Assembly (NCBI GenBank): GCA_016281125.1
Contig: JAEEIA010000052.1
Coordinates: 1-64,000, forward strand
Source of the DNA: Oscillospiraceae bacterium
Lineage (GTDB): Bacteria; Bacillota; Clostridia; Oscillospirales; Ruminococcaceae
Direction: 5' to 3'
DNA length: 64,000 nucleotides
The notes beneath the pieces are model-generated. The model searched no databases, was not told the DNA's origin, and saw only the letters and a list, made by a program, of their open reading frames with translations. How positions within the stretch are numbered: the first letter of the stretch is position 1; each line of letters starts with the position of its first letter. This document shows, in pieces, positions 51,790 to 60,352 of the stretch. The translations under genes and the position numbers were made by a program.

Positions 51790-53173
51790 TGCCGGTTCCT
51801 CCGTCTTTTCTCGCATTTACAGGTACGGATGATTGCTGCAACTCACTCAGAATTGTACTGTCATCAAACGGTTCCGCAACCGGAATACCGCCGAATACAC
51901 CTTTGAGATACAGAGAACGGGCATTATTGGTCTTTTGGACGTCATATTCATCAATGCAGACAGCCTCTTTATTGCCTTCATAATCCACATAAATAATATA
52001 AGCGTTCTGGGAGTCGATCTTTTCCAGCAGAGTCGTATTATGCGTCGTCAGAATCAGCTGCCCTGCAATATCGTCTTTGATGGATTCGATGATATTGCGG
52101 AACAGAATATCATGAATGCCGGTATCTGCTTCGTCAATAAACACGGTCATTCCAGCCAGTGCGCCCATTAACGGAGAAAGAATCTCCAAAATATGAATGG
52201 TACCGGCAGACTCATCGTCAACATCAATCTTTCTGACTTCTCCGGCAATCATTTTATAGATTTCCAGGTGATAGCGAAGCTGGTCTTTATCCTGCTCAAT
52301 GTGGTACTTGACTTCCTTGATTTCAGCATAGGTTTGCGTCAGGATCGAATTCACAATCCGTTCGGAACGCTGAAGAAGCGGCAGCGCAGCCTGCGGAATC
52401 ACTCCGCCTTCCAAATTAGGCAAAATCCGATTGTTGTACTTAGAAATAAGCAGCTGCGCTGATAGCTGATCCTTTGTCAATACATTCAGCCGGCTGAAGC
52501 AGTCCAGAACATCAATGAAATATGGAGAATAATTGTCTTTTGTATAAATCTCATTCTGACGGTTAATCTGATTGATAATAATGCCTAATATGGAGTGTTT
52601 TCCCCAGAAGCGTTCCGCATCCGCCTGAATATCCTGCCGCAGACGCGCACTCTGAAATGCCTTCGGAGACAGCTTGCACTGGATGGTATGTTTGTCTGTC
52701 AGTGCAGCAGAATACATCATTCCTGTCTGCTTGCCCGTCCAGAAGCGCAGGGATTCCTCAAGAACTGTATCGGTAAAGACAATGCGATAAACACCGTCAT
52801 GATCATTATAACGGAATCCATATTCAAGCTCGGTAGGAGCTTCACAGCCGACCGTGCGGCATTTCCGCATTACGCTGGTAAAGTCCTGAATCTGGTAGGG
52901 AGTATCCCATCCGGCATCCTTTATTACCTGAAACACCTTTTTCTCGATTTCACCTGAATCCATCTTCTCTTGAAGGATTTGCAGCATTTGCGCAGAATAA
53001 AAGGATGTCATGCTCTGGATCAGGAACCGAATGCTAGTGACAAAATTTGTCTTTCCGCTGCCATTCTCACCATAGATCGCAGCAAAATTCTTCACCTGGC
53101 TCTTGGTTTTACGGAAATCAAAGCAGATATCACCGAAAGAAATGAAGTTTTTGAGTTTTACATAAGAGATCAT
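51779..53173 (-). CDS. SMC-like AAA family ATPase
   Basis: The protein is 464 aa. It begins MISYVKLKNFISFGDICFDF, with Walker A AIYGENGSGKTNF (about 33-45). Walker B is MTVFIDEADTGIHD and the switch His is LILTTHNTTLLEK, both in the last third. This is the RloA/AAA_15/21 type of ABC-like ATPase. The start at 53173 follows GGAGG seven bases upstream. Its end overlaps the TOPRIM-like gene, making a two-gene module like PARIS AriA-AriB in layout. Promoter at 53193-53221. Confidence 0.88.
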   Translation of the reverse strand: MISYVKLKNFISFGDICFDFRKTKSQVKNFAAIYGENGSGKTNFVTSIRFLIQSMTSFYSAQMLQILQEKMDSGEIEKKVFQVIKDAGWDTPYQIQDFTSVMRKCRTVGCEAPTELEYGFRYNDHDGVYRIVFTDTVLEESLRFWTGKQTGMMYSAALTDKHTIQCKLSPKAFQSARLRQDIQADAERFWGKHSILGIIINQINRQNEIYTKDNYSPYFIDVLDCFSRLNVLTKDQLSAQLLISKYNNRILPNLEGGVIPQAALPLLQRSERIVNSILTQTYAEIKEVKYHIEQDKDQLRYHLEIYKMIAGEVRKIDVDDESAGTIHILEILSPLMGALAGMTVFIDEADTGIHDILFRNIIESIKDDIAGQLILTTHNTTLLEKIDSQNAYIIYVDYEGNKEAVCIDEYDVQKTNNARSLYLKGVFGGIPVAEPFDDSTILSELQQSSVPVNARKDGGTGNGS

Positions 53174-53192
53174 ATACACCCCTCCTGATACC

Positions 53193-53221
53193 AGTATACC
53201 ACGTTTGAATTGAAAAGTCAA
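53193..53221 (-). promoter_or_regulatory. promoter of AAA-TOPRIM pair
   Basis: On the minus strand TTGACT (53221-53216) and TATACT (53198-53193) are 17 bases apart, 20 bases before the start. Confidence 0.78.
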
Positions 53222-53395
53222 TCGTTTCCAGTATATTTTATACTGGAAATTGTGATGTTTTTAATTTTGAGGCATAAAACATCTTTTTCAAGGGTATTGT
53301 ATGTCGGGAAAATGCATCATATACAGAATGGTGTACTACAAATACTGAAAACGCAAAACTCCTCAGTCGCTTTCATCTTGTTCCAGCTATCTTGT

Positions 53396-54085
53396 TTAGT
53401 CTATCAGCACTTCCACATCATGCATCAGGAAATGCATACGGTCGATTCGCTTGTTGATGTGCCAATGCCCAAGATACCATGCCTTGTAGTCCAGCATTTC
53501 TTCAATCGTATCCAGCCATTGTTCTGTGCTGTTGTCCACAGTGGACTGATCAATTCCGGGCAGGAAGCATTCCATCGGGATATACTTGAACGGGCAAGTA
53601 TGCGAGAAAACGACATCAACAGGATGTGCTTTGACCTGCTGTTCGACATATTCTTTGATCGTGGGCGTCGGCTGCTCATCCGGCCACCAATTATAACCCA
53701 TCCGCAGCCGGTAGAATTTATCTACGCTGTAGGCGCCGCCGATCACGAGACACTGCTTGCCTTCAAGGTCAAAAATGTCGCCGTCAACAGGGAAAAGGAT
53801 ATTCGGGAAATCCTCCTCATACAGAACACGGCCGCCGTGCCACTGCTTTTCCTGATAGGAGCAGATATTCTGCGGTCTGTTCTCATGATTACCGTGAATG
53901 CAGAAAAATGTCACGTTCATATCGTTCATTTCCTGCTTCAGCAGACGGTCGCGCATCTTTCCCGTATAATTGACACCGACATCACCGAGCAGCACGATCA
54001 CATCGTCCGGTTTTGGCTGATGCCGTACATATAAATCATAAACCGGCTCTATTGAACCGTGAATGTCACCTGTAATGAATACCAT
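53396..54085 (-). CDS. metallophosphoesterase
   Basis: The protein is 229 aa with all phosphoesterase motifs: FITGDIHG (3-10), VLLGDVGVN, HGNHENRP, FSHTCP and GHWHINK. The start at 54085 follows AAGGTG. It is a soluble two-metal hydrolase, similar to proteins annotated as phage- or plasmid-borne phosphoesterases. It lies between the AAA-TOPRIM pair and the radical SAM operon, and may be separate cargo. Substrate unknown. Confidence 0.87.
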   Translation of the reverse strand: MVFITGDIHGSIEPVYDLYVRHQPKPDDVIVLLGDVGVNYTGKMRDRLLKQEMNDMNVTFFCIHGNHENRPQNICSYQEKQWHGGRVLYEEDFPNILFPVDGDIFDLEGKQCLVIGGAYSVDKFYRLRMGYNWWPDEQPTPTIKEYVEQQVKAHPVDVVFSHTCPFKYIPMECFLPGIDQSTVDNSTEQWLDTIEEMLDYKAWYLGHWHINKRIDRMHFLMHDVEVLID

Positions 54086-54236
54086 ATCTGCACCTTCTTC
54101 ATTCTGTACTGCTTCTATTATACCATGTTTTATGCGGAACTGCAATCAAATTCGATGTGCGGAGATTCTGTCATAAATCCTGAGCCGCAAGCTTCCCTCT
54201 ACAATACTTCATTTTGCATTATTATGTAGAATTCTC

Positions 54237-54265
54237 TTGACAGTAATATATGAATGTGTTATAAT
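54237..54265 (+). promoter_or_regulatory. promoter of radical SAM operon
   Basis: TTGACA (54237-54242) and TATAAT (54260-54265) are 17 bases apart, a full consensus promoter 36 bases before the first gene. Confidence 0.9.
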
Positions 54266-54301
54266 AATAGAGTGAAACTTTATGACGGAAGGAGGATTGT
54301 T

Positions 54302-55261
54302 ATGAGTCTTAGGGAGATTTCGATAGAAATAATCAGAAAATGCCCTAATAATTGTGTACATTGCTCATCTTGTTCATCTGTACGTAAACGAGAAATTATT
54401 TCGTATGATACTATCTGCAAAGTGCTTGATGATGCAAAAGGACTCGGTTTGCAAACAATCTGTCTTTCAGGTGGTGAACCCTTCCTTCATCCGCAGTTTT
54501 GCAAAATTGTTGAATACGCTTTTAATTTGGGAATTGATGTATTTGTATATACGAGCGGTATTTTTCTTCAAAACGATAACGCATGTGCTATTCCGGTGGA
54601 TGTGTTTGAGAGCATTCAAGGAAAGGTAAACAAACTGATTTTCAATTTTGAGGCCGCGACAGAAGATACATATAATAAAATTATGGGGACTATCGGATAC
54701 TTCCCATTTCTTTTAAATTCCATTCAAAATGCGATAAGATTGGGGATAGTGTGTGAGGCACATTTTGTACCCATGAAGTATAATCTTCCGGAACTCAATG
54801 CAACTATTGAGTTGTGCAAAAAAATAGGCGTTTCGAAAATTAGTTTTCTTCGGCTTGTACAACATGGTCGAGCTGAAATAAACAAAGGCCAGATTCTGTT
54901 AGATCAGTTTGAAACAAAACAGCTGAAGCAGCAATTGCATCAGATTTATTTGAAAAGTACTGAAATAGGAATTCGTGTTGGAACTCCCCTTTCAGGATCA
55001 GAATGTAAAAATAACTGTGAAGCCGCAACGGGAAAGCTGAACATTAAATACGATGGATGTGTATATCCATGTGAAGTGTTTAAAAACAAAAAAGTGAAAT
55101 TTATAAACGGAATTGAAGCAGACAGTATTTATGACAAATCTTTGACAGAAATTTATATGGAATCAGAATATTTGCAAGTAATTCGTGAACATATTGCTAA
55201 TTTTTCTCATGAACATGATGAGGAAAATTGTATTGGACAGCATTATATCAAGAGTAAATAA
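54302..55261 (+). CDS. radical SAM protein with SPASM-like C-terminus
   Basis: The protein is 319 aa. The radical SAM cluster motif C-x3-C-x2-C is CPNNCVHC (C14, C18, C21), and GGEP lies at 57-60. A C-terminal cysteine set (SECKNNCEAATGKLNIKYDG, CVYPCEVFK, then NCIG) looks like a SPASM/twitch auxiliary Fe-S cluster. Such enzymes modify peptides, nucleotides or cofactors by radical chemistry; no substrate peptide is seen nearby. The start follows AAGGAGG. The next gene begins 17 bases after the stop. Codon use is AT-rich, unlike the host flanks. Confidence 0.88.
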   Translation: MSLREISIEIIRKCPNNCVHCSSCSSVRKREIISYDTICKVLDDAKGLGLQTICLSGGEPFLHPQFCKIVEYAFNLGIDVFVYTSGIFLQNDNACAIPVDVFESIQGKVNKLIFNFEAATEDTYNKIMGTIGYFPFLLNSIQNAIRLGIVCEAHFVPMKYNLPELNATIELCKKIGVSKISFLRLVQHGRAEINKGQILLDQFETKQLKQQLHQIYLKSTEIGIRVGTPLSGSECKNNCEAATGKLNIKYDGCVYPCEVFKNKKVKFINGIEADSIYDKSLTEIYMESEYLQVIREHIANFSHEHDEENCIGQHYIKSK

Positions 55262-55277
55262 AGAGGTAAGGCTATTA

Positions 55278-56870
55278 ATGAGTAAAGATGGTCGACTGAT
55301 ACAAGACTGCGTTGAAAATGCAGAAGAGAATACAAAAAAGTTTGATAGTATTATCAAATCAACCAACAAAGATCTCGAGACAGTTCATCCGCTTGATAAT
55401 GAAATTGTCGAGATGCTTAAAAAACTGAGTTCCAAAAGTTCAGATGAGTTTTTTTTGTTTCACGAGCTGGAAAGAGTTGAGGAATTGTGGAATTTGCTAA
55501 TTGAGAAATCGATCATCTGTCTTCGCTTTTTTGACACGAGAGAGCCTTTTTTGGATTTTCCTGCTAAACATCCCTCAGCTTATGGAATAAAAGACCTTCG
55601 AAATTATTTTAAGAAGTATATAAAGTTCGAAGAAGTATTATACGGAGGAGCAAAATATTATCGTGACCATATTGTTCACGTAGTTCGGGTTTGGCTTTTA
55701 GGAGTGAATGCTTTACTAACGAACAATTGCCAATACCTTAACAGCATTCAAATCGCAGATGGCTTCAAAGTGAATGAACTCGAAAAAATTAGTATTTGGA
55801 CATTAATTGCGTTAACCCATGATCTTGGATATCCCCTTGAAAAAGCTCAAAGTATTATTGAATCAACACGTAAAATGATGAAGTGCTTTGTAGCAGATCC
55901 CAATATCTCTATTGATTTGTCTTTTAACGGTGTTCAAAACAATATGAACGATTTTGTTTTGAGATTCATGAGCTCAAAGATGATTCCTAAAAACAATGGC
56001 TGCGCTTTGAAGGAAAAATGCGAATTATTAAAAGAAAAAGACTCTTCTGTTTATGTTACTAGATTACAATCCAAGTATTATTTTAAATTCCAAAAATCAC
56101 TTGAAAATTACAAACATGGAACAATCAGTACAATCATTATCTATAAGCTTCTGTTATTTTTTCTTGAATCTGATTTCACCATTAATGAAGACTACGAATT
56201 TAAGTATGAAGATGCTCGTCAGTTTTATATACGAAGAGAGATTCTTCGTTCTATTGCTTCGCATACCTGTTCGGATATTTATCATCTAAAAATAAGTTCT
56301 TTTGCTATATTGTTGATAATTGCAGATGATAGTCAAGAATGGGGAAGAAAAAGCATTTCAGAGTTATACGCTGTAAAAAGAATTGATCAAAATTTAGACT
56401 CAATTAATTTCATATTAGATGATGAGAATGATAAAATTGTTGATGTTAATGAAAAATATGTATTGGGAGAAGCACCAATTGACCTAGAGCTATTAACTAG
56501 AATTTTAAGAAACCAGTATAATCAATTTTGTCATTACACCGCCTTGTTTAGAGATGGTCAAGATACAAAAAATAGAGATTTTTCTTATAAAAAAACATGT
56601 GAGATTACATTAACAGATTCCGTTGAGATTGTATATAAAATTAATTTTACTGTTGCGAATAAAGAACAATCTAGCTTTGAAGTTATTATGCAGTGCAGCA
56701 AATTAAAAGATAAATTCGATACTTACGGAAGAGAATTCCTTAAAAAAGTATTTACTTCTAAAGGAACAAATAAAGTATACCTAAAAGACGGAGCAGATAA
56801 TTTGGAATCACGCACAAAAGCTATTAACTTCCAATTTATAACGCCAAAACCAGATGATAGAATCGAGTGA
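55278..56870 (+). CDS. HD-domain phosphohydrolase-like protein
   Basis: The protein is 530 aa. The metal site can be traced as YYRDHIVHVVRVW (H131/H134), ALTHDLGYP (H181-D182), YKHGTIST (H283), ASHTCSD (H332) and IADDSQEWGR (D353), an HD-superfamily order with extra His residues, as in HD-GYP or dGTPase-type enzymes. The first 100 and last 150 residues are not recognised. It would hydrolyse a nucleotide or another phosphate ester. The start at 55278 follows AGAGGTAAGG. It overlaps the DUF2284 gene by 17 bases and is the middle gene of the radical SAM operon. Confidence 0.75.
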   Translation: MSKDGRLIQDCVENAEENTKKFDSIIKSTNKDLETVHPLDNEIVEMLKKLSSKSSDEFFLFHELERVEELWNLLIEKSIICLRFFDTREPFLDFPAKHPSAYGIKDLRNYFKKYIKFEEVLYGGAKYYRDHIVHVVRVWLLGVNALLTNNCQYLNSIQIADGFKVNELEKISIWTLIALTHDLGYPLEKAQSIIESTRKMMKCFVADPNISIDLSFNGVQNNMNDFVLRFMSSKMIPKNNGCALKEKCELLKEKDSSVYVTRLQSKYYFKFQKSLENYKHGTISTIIIYKLLLFFLESDFTINEDYEFKYEDARQFYIRREILRSIASHTCSDIYHLKISSFAILLIIADDSQEWGRKSISELYAVKRIDQNLDSINFILDDENDKIVDVNEKYVLGEAPIDLELLTRILRNQYNQFCHYTALFRDGQDTKNRDFSYKKTCEITLTDSVEIVYKINFTVANKEQSSFEVIMQCSKLKDKFDTYGREFLKKVFTSKGTNKVYLKDGADNLESRTKAINFQFITPKPDDRIE

Positions 56871-57471
56871 ATTTTACATAACGACTAAAAGCGCAAGAAT
56901 TCGGTGCGATGTAATGTGTGCTGAGGCGATGTGCTCTTCATTGATACAATATGAAAATAAGCAGAAGTTTGACTTGTTGTGCAAAAATGGCTGCCCAAAC
57001 TATGAACAAAAATGGTCTTGCCCTCCGTTTGCACCTAAATATACTGATTTCGTATTAGATTATCAGAAGATACTTGTTGTTCTGCTATCAACAGATTTAT
57101 CACAGTTTTCTTATATAAAAAATGATTATCTAAAGATTAAGGCTGCGAATACTATTTTAAAAAGTAGAGTAGACAAAGCGTTACGAATGTTTCTGTCCGA
57201 AGGATGTCACTATATATCGACTGGAAGTTGCAGAATGTGTAAGCCCTGCAAGTGTAAACTTGGTCTTCCTTGTGCTCATCCTAATACAATGTCATATAGT
57301 TTCGAATCACTGGGAATAAATGTATCCAAAATGGCAGAAGATTTGTTCTCTTTTAAACTTCAATGGTATAAGAGAAGCTGTTTGCCCCAGTACACCTCTG
57401 TTGTAGCAGGGCTTCTGTTTAATAACTCGTTTAAGGCCCATTCGCTTCTTGATGCTTTTTCTTACATATAA
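56854..57471 (+). CDS. DUF2284-family metal-binding protein
   Basis: The protein is 205 aa with many cysteines: CDVMCAEAMC, CKNGCPNYEQKWSCPPFAPKY (split over about 48-68 as NGCPNYEQKWSCPPF), and CRMCKPCKCKLGLPCAHP. The WSCPPFAP signature and Cys-rich C-terminus match DUF2284, a predicted Fe-S/metal-binding family also seen near corrinoid and radical SAM enzymes. It could deliver electrons or a cluster to the radical SAM enzyme. Its start overlaps the HD gene by 17 bases without a clear ribosome binding site, suggesting coupled translation. Confidence 0.82.
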   Translation: MIESSEFYITTKSARIRCDVMCAEAMCSSLIQYENKQKFDLLCKNGCPNYEQKWSCPPFAPKYTDFVLDYQKILVVLLSTDLSQFSYIKNDYLKIKAANTILKSRVDKALRMFLSEGCHYISTGSCRMCKPCKCKLGLPCAHPNTMSYSFESLGINVSKMAEDLFSFKLQWYKRSCLPQYTSVVAGLLFNNSFKAHSLLDAFSYI

Positions 57472-57495
57472 AGCAATACGAAGAGGATATTATTT

Positions 57496-57543
57496 AGAGA
57501 GCTAACCGCTGTGCAACGCTTAAGTGCAGGCGGTTAGCTCTTT
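57496..57543 (+). terminator. terminator of radical SAM operon
   Basis: AGAGCTAACCGC (57496-57507) pairs perfectly with GCGGTTAGCTCT (57528-57539), and T residues follow. It lies 24 bases after the DUF2284 stop. Confidence 0.9.
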
Positions 57544-57738
57544 TGCACAAATATAACAATGTGCATTCAGTATTATATTTTTGCTGGTTGCATGCATATA
57601 TTAAACGTGCAACGCTACGCCTTTTTGTACGATAAAATAAGATAGCTGCGAATGCAAATAAAAATTTGATCCACAACGCTAATAAAAAAATGAGCCAGTT
57701 TTGATAAGAAAAAAGTGAGCCACTATGTAAGCGTTTAT

Positions 57739-57877
57739 GCCGCGAAAGTTGCTTGACAATGAGTACGACTGTGGTAGGCTAATTGCCGAGCAGAAGCGCT
57801 TTAGCGCCGTTTCGCTCCTTCTGCTTAAATCCACAGTCGTAGAGGCTCATTGTCAAGCAAACCGTGGAATTAATGCG
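57739..57877 (+). ncRNA. structured element, copy 2 (candidate ncRNA)
   Basis: This is homologous to 50901-51035 in the same orientation. The outer stem TTGCTTGACAATGAG (57749-57763) pairs perfectly with 57846-57860, then TACGACTGTGG (57764-57774) with CCACAGTCGTA (57831-57841), leaving the GAGG bulge. An inner AGCAGAAG/CTTCTGCT hairpin encloses GCGC-TTTA-GCGC. A further inverted repeat, TGAGCCACT (57716-57724) and AGTGGCTCA (57894-57902), encloses the whole. No gene lies in 57544-58001. Function unknown. Confidence 0.58.
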
Positions 57878-58001
57878 TCCCAAGTGCAGCTAAAGTGGCT
57901 CAAATTTTTAATATCATTATGGGCGCTTTTGGCTCGCTTTTTTATTATCAAACATAAAGATAGCTGAAAACTAGATGAAGGCCAGCAGCTTTTCTGTTTG
58001 G

Positions 58002-58295
58002 TTATGGCTTTATATACGGAACAAGCACCTTCTCCCGCATGACCGCACTATCTATATAGAAGTCGCGGGTGAACTTCCACGAGCGGTATTCGTCCGGGTC
58101 CTTCGGCGGCGGGTTTTGCTTGGCGTACTGCTTCTTCAGCAGGTCGCAGTATTCGACCGCGCGGCAGCTGACCGACCACGCAACTTCTTCATAACTCCCG
58201 TTTTGCTTCATCTCTGCGACGAGATCGGGATGATTCTCCTCCATGAAATCCATCCATGCAAGACCGTAATAACCGGCTGTTTTATGTCTTCCCAT
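58002..58295 (-). CDS. TnpV-like small protein
   Basis: The protein is 97 aa. YGLAWMDFMEENHPDLVAEM followed by a G-x-L/Y position (NGSYEEVAWSV) resembles the TnpV proteins of Clostridial transposons and mobilizable elements, whose function is unknown. It lies 11 bases downstream of the mobilisation gene on the same strand, as in related elements. Assignment is by general similarity and is tentative. Confidence 0.6.
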   Translation of the reverse strand: MGRHKTAGYYGLAWMDFMEENHPDLVAEMKQNGSYEEVAWSVSCRAVEYCDLLKKQYAKQNPPPKDPDEYRSWKFTRDFYIDSAVMREKVLVPYIKP

Positions 58296-58306
58296 TGTAA
58301 TCCTCC

Positions 58307-60202
58307 TTATCTGATCAGGGGCACAAAGCCTGGTGTATTGTTGTCGGCGGCATAGGTTCCGTTCGGAACGTCCGCTGCTGACCGTGCTTCCGTTTCTGCA
58401 TTGACCAGAATCTGCACATGCGTACCGGAATAAACGCGCTCAGCGAGTGTATACAGTTCCGCTGCTTCTTTGAGCTCCGCTTCTGCCTGTGCCAGTTCCT
58501 CGGCAGCTTTCGCCGCCTGCGCTCTGCTGTTCGAGATCAACGTCTCGACATTGCGCCAGTTTCCAGCGGTGATCGACGGATATTTTCGCAGCATTTCCTC
58601 TGCCTGCTGCTTTGTGAACCGCTTCGACGGGATCCCGACGAAGATCAGCTCCAGTTTCTCTTTCAGATCGAGCGCGAATTGCAGATCATGCTTTTCGGAT
58701 TGTACGGCATCGTACTTCTGATGCATTGCCTCATCCTTGGCAGCAAAATCCTGCCGCAGCGACCGTAGCGTGGTGCCGTCATTGATTCGCTTGTTCAATG
58801 CAAGCAGTCTGTCAAGCTCTGAATCATTTGTCCACGCATAAACTTTCTCCGGAATTCTCTTGCGCGGTGTAATTCTGCTGTCTTTCACAACGCCGATATA
58901 TAATCGCATCATGCGAAGCACCGGTGCGTTTTTCTGATGCTTCTCTTGCGCTTCTGCAAGCTGTTCTTCGAGCCTTTGTTCAAATTCCCGATTGGCTTTG
59001 ATTCGTCCCTTCAATGCAATTTCACTGTACTCCACGCCAAGCGACTTCAAGCGAATAAAATTCTTGGCACCTTTTGCGCGAAACGCGAGATACTTTCCGT
59101 ACTTGATGTCGTATCCTTCCTTGACTAGGTGCGCCATCAGATAGAAAATATCCTGAGAGAGCGGAACGAAACGGTCAATGTCAGCGCGCAGCTTGTCACG
59201 CGCCGACTGCGGCTTCGGCTGATACGACTGTTCGATTTCACGAATCGCCTGAACATGACATTCCTGCGCTTCAAATCCGTTTTCCGTTTGCCGGTATGAA
59301 ATATGCAGGCGCTCCATTTCCGCTTGCACATACGCCTGTTTGTCGCGATCGGTATAGAAAAACGATTTGAACGGCAGCAGCCGATCGTGTTCCATTTTCT
59401 CAACCTCGGCGGAAAGCTCCGCGATGCGGAATCTCATGCTCCGCGCAAGTCCGATTGTGTTCGCTTCCTGCCGCTTCTGTTTTCGCAAAACTGTCACGGC
59501 CTGCTTTGCGTCCTGCGAGCGTTTGTATTCTGCAACAGTCATGTGCGCATAGTGTGCGTTCTTGTCTTCACGCTTGAGACCGTGCTGCATCAGAAGCCGT
59601 TCCATTTCGATTCGCTCGGCATGCTCCCAGCCCATTGCGGCGGAATCATATCTGCTGCGCGCTGCGAATCCCATTTCTTCGAGTGCCGCCCGCATCGAAA
59701 CGCCTTTCGGCAATCCATGCTTTCGCGCCTTCGTATAAAACGGAATGAAGTCGATATGCAGATGCGGAGTCGCTTCGTCCATGTGAAGCACGGCATTGAA
59801 TACATACAGATTCGGATTTCGTTTTTGAAATGCCTGCATATATTCGATCAAAAGTTTTCTTGCAGTCTCTCCGTTCGGCGTGCCGCACGCTGCGGTTTTG
59901 CAGTCGCCGAACTGCACGACTGCTTCGTAAAATGCTTCCTCGCGTTTGCCGTTTGCGATGTGTTCGTAGTAATTCTGAATGCGCCGGCACGGCTGCCGCT
60001 GGTTGGCATTGTACGCTGCGAGTGATTCCGCAAAAAGTTTTTCGTATGCGGTGCGGATCGGTTCTCTTGTGAAGATGATGCTCTCGGCTGTTCGCGTCGG
60101 ATCAATATTCGGCGCATAAAATTCACGGTTGTTGTGCGCAAAGTCTGCGCAGTTCGGATCGCTTGCCTTCCCGACTGTGAAACTGATGCTGAACTGTCCC
60201 AT
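58307..60202 (-). CDS. mobV: MobV-family relaxase (plasmid recombination enzyme)
   Basis: The protein is 631 aa. The start MGQFSISFTVGK at 60202 follows AAAGGAG. HNNREF (23-28) and the three-His motif VLHMDEATPHLHIDFIP (H140, H147, H149) define the Pre/Mob (MobV) relaxase domain, about 1-230. A long helical, partly coiled-coil C-terminus (about 250-600) follows. It nicks one strand at oriT and leads transfer through another element's conjugation machinery. The candidate oriT lies directly upstream. Confidence 0.93.
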   Translation of the reverse strand: MGQFSISFTVGKASDPNCADFAHNNREFYAPNIDPTRTAESIIFTREPIRTAYEKLFAESLAAYNANQRQPCRRIQNYYEHIANGKREEAFYEAVVQFGDCKTAACGTPNGETARKLLIEYMQAFQKRNPNLYVFNAVLHMDEATPHLHIDFIPFYTKARKHGLPKGVSMRAALEEMGFAARSRYDSAAMGWEHAERIEMERLLMQHGLKREDKNAHYAHMTVAEYKRSQDAKQAVTVLRKQKRQEANTIGLARSMRFRIAELSAEVEKMEHDRLLPFKSFFYTDRDKQAYVQAEMERLHISYRQTENGFEAQECHVQAIREIEQSYQPKPQSARDKLRADIDRFVPLSQDIFYLMAHLVKEGYDIKYGKYLAFRAKGAKNFIRLKSLGVEYSEIALKGRIKANREFEQRLEEQLAEAQEKHQKNAPVLRMMRLYIGVVKDSRITPRKRIPEKVYAWTNDSELDRLLALNKRINDGTTLRSLRQDFAAKDEAMHQKYDAVQSEKHDLQFALDLKEKLELIFVGIPSKRFTKQQAEEMLRKYPSITAGNWRNVETLISNSRAQAAKAAEELAQAEAELKEAAELYTLAERVYSGTHVQILVNAETEARSAADVPNGTYAADNNTPGFVPLIR

Positions 60203-60246
60203 TCGCTTCTCCTTTCTTTTTTTCAGCAAGGCGTCAAAAAAGTGCG

Positions 60247-60344
60247 TTTCAGAAGCGTGTCTGAAAGATAACCCAATGCCAGTTCTGCACGCCCGTATCG
60301 GAGCTTGCAGAACTGCTGTTACGCGCTGCTGCACGCATTGGGTT
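60247..60344. other. candidate oriT of the MobV relaxase
   Basis: Nested inverted repeats lie between the relaxase gene and the next gene: TTTCAGA/TCTGAAA (60247-60253/60260-60266), AACCCAATGC/GCATTGGGTT (60270-60279/60335-60344) and, inside it, AGTTCTGCA/TGCAGAACT (60281-60289/60306-60314). MobV oriT sites lie at this place next to the relaxase gene and contain such hairpins. The nick site is not identified. Confidence 0.6.
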
Positions 60345-60352
60345 CCGGCAAA

